A stretch of 64,000 bases of DNA, taken from Salvelinus alpinus. Taxonomy: Eukaryota; Chordata; Actinopteri; Salmoniformes; Salmonidae. Positions 63,321 through 64,000 of the stretch are shown here, one piece after another. Below the pieces are notes generated by a model. It was not told the origin of the DNA and made no database searches. It was given only the letters and a program-made list of their open reading frames with translations. Location of the stretch: positions 15,762,612-15,826,611 of the forward strand of contig NC_092094.1 in NCBI RefSeq assembly GCF_045679555.1. The letters are read 5' to 3'. Each line of letters starts with the position of its first letter. The first letter of the stretch is position 1. Made by a program: the position numbers and the translations under genes.

Positions 63321-64000
63321 ACGCCATGAGTCCTCAGAAACATCTGCACATTCAGTGAGTTAATTACCCGCACCAGTTCCCCAGTCCATCAGCACTTTAC
63401 TAGACACACACACACACACACACCTATAGGCACACAGAGACATGTTCGCAAGCATGTCTAAAGAAACTCTCTTGAACACACACATATTAGAGTTTGTATC
63501 ATACATAAATACATTCTACAAAATAAATAACAAAATCAAAAACAGAAGTGGAGTTACCAGTCATAACAATGCCATTACTTTTGTATATTTAATACTCAAC
63601 GACCATGCACCTTTGCTCAAGAACATTAGGCCTACTGCTAAACCAAAGAGACAAAAATCATCTTGTTTTTTTCTAACACAAATCCCAGCTCTGACTTTAT
63701 ACTCATAATTAAATGAGAAAAGACTGAGGCTTTACTCAGTTTGGAGTTGCTTTGGCTATTGATTTGATTAAGGGGCTTATACGTTGTTTAATGAGTTTTC
63801 TACTTGACTGCACACACAGTAATCAGACTGATTGGCAGTCCTGGGATCTCACTCTCTCTGGCAGCTGAGCTGCTGCTTACCGCACTGAACAACCAAACCA
63901 TTCTGAGCAGTGCAAGGAGGAGGCTGTCCAAATCAATGTGGCTATTTACTTTTAACTCAGAGTTGAAAAGCTTTATTTCCACATCCCATAAATATTTGAT
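63321..64000. other. Non-coding region at right edge
   Basis: A short CA run at 63405-63422. No exon or mobile element recognised up to the window end. Confidence 0.5.

Overview
This 64-kb window is nuclear DNA from a salmonid fish (salmon, trout or char). The evidence is the repeat content: Sleeping Beauty-type and other Tc1/mariner transposons, HpaI-type and AvaIII-type tRNA-derived SINEs, Angel-type fold-back MITEs, an RSg-1-like LINE tail, and split vertebrate genes with GT/AG introns. Most of the long open reading frames belong to mobile elements or tandem repeats. Only two host genes are visible, both on the minus strand.

Gene 1, rbl2 (p130, a retinoblastoma-family pocket protein), occupies 23890 to 7561. 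Eleven consecutive coding exons can be read (526 codons). All have canonical splice sites, matching phases and no lesions. They cover the N-terminal domain and the first half of pocket A. The remaining exons must lie beyond the left edge, because positions 1-7525 are entirely mobile-element DNA. The introns are filled with Tc1 elements, a non-autonomous LTR element, LINE ends and minisatellites. Several minisatellites lie within about 30 bp of an exon.

Gene 2, about 8 kb upstream, is a decayed copy of rpgrip1l (ciliary transition-zone protein), 52670 to about 31960. Exons for the N-terminal coiled coils and the C-terminal domain are recognisable. The first coding exon is split by a TTAA-flanked piggyBac-like element, which itself holds a solo LTR. 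Other lesions are in-frame stops (48525-48527 and 43017-43019), phase breaks and a frameshift in the last exon. The exons for the C2-domain region are gone. A 49-bp minisatellite (21 copies) has amplified one 3' splice site of this gene. The simplest reading is one member of an ohnologue pair from the salmonid genome duplication, now being lost.

Layout: 1-7525 LTR elements A and B around an L1-like LINE, then a LINE tail; 7561-23890 rbl2; 24060-31885 upstream and intergenic DNA with SINEs, a nested Tc1 stack and a degenerate LINE; 31960-52670 rpgrip1l pseudogene, including a nearly intact L2-type LINE (32943-38292) inside a Tc1 element; 52671-64000 mostly single-copy, TE-poor DNA with MITEs, one SINE and a long GT microsatellite. 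No exon was recognised in this last part.
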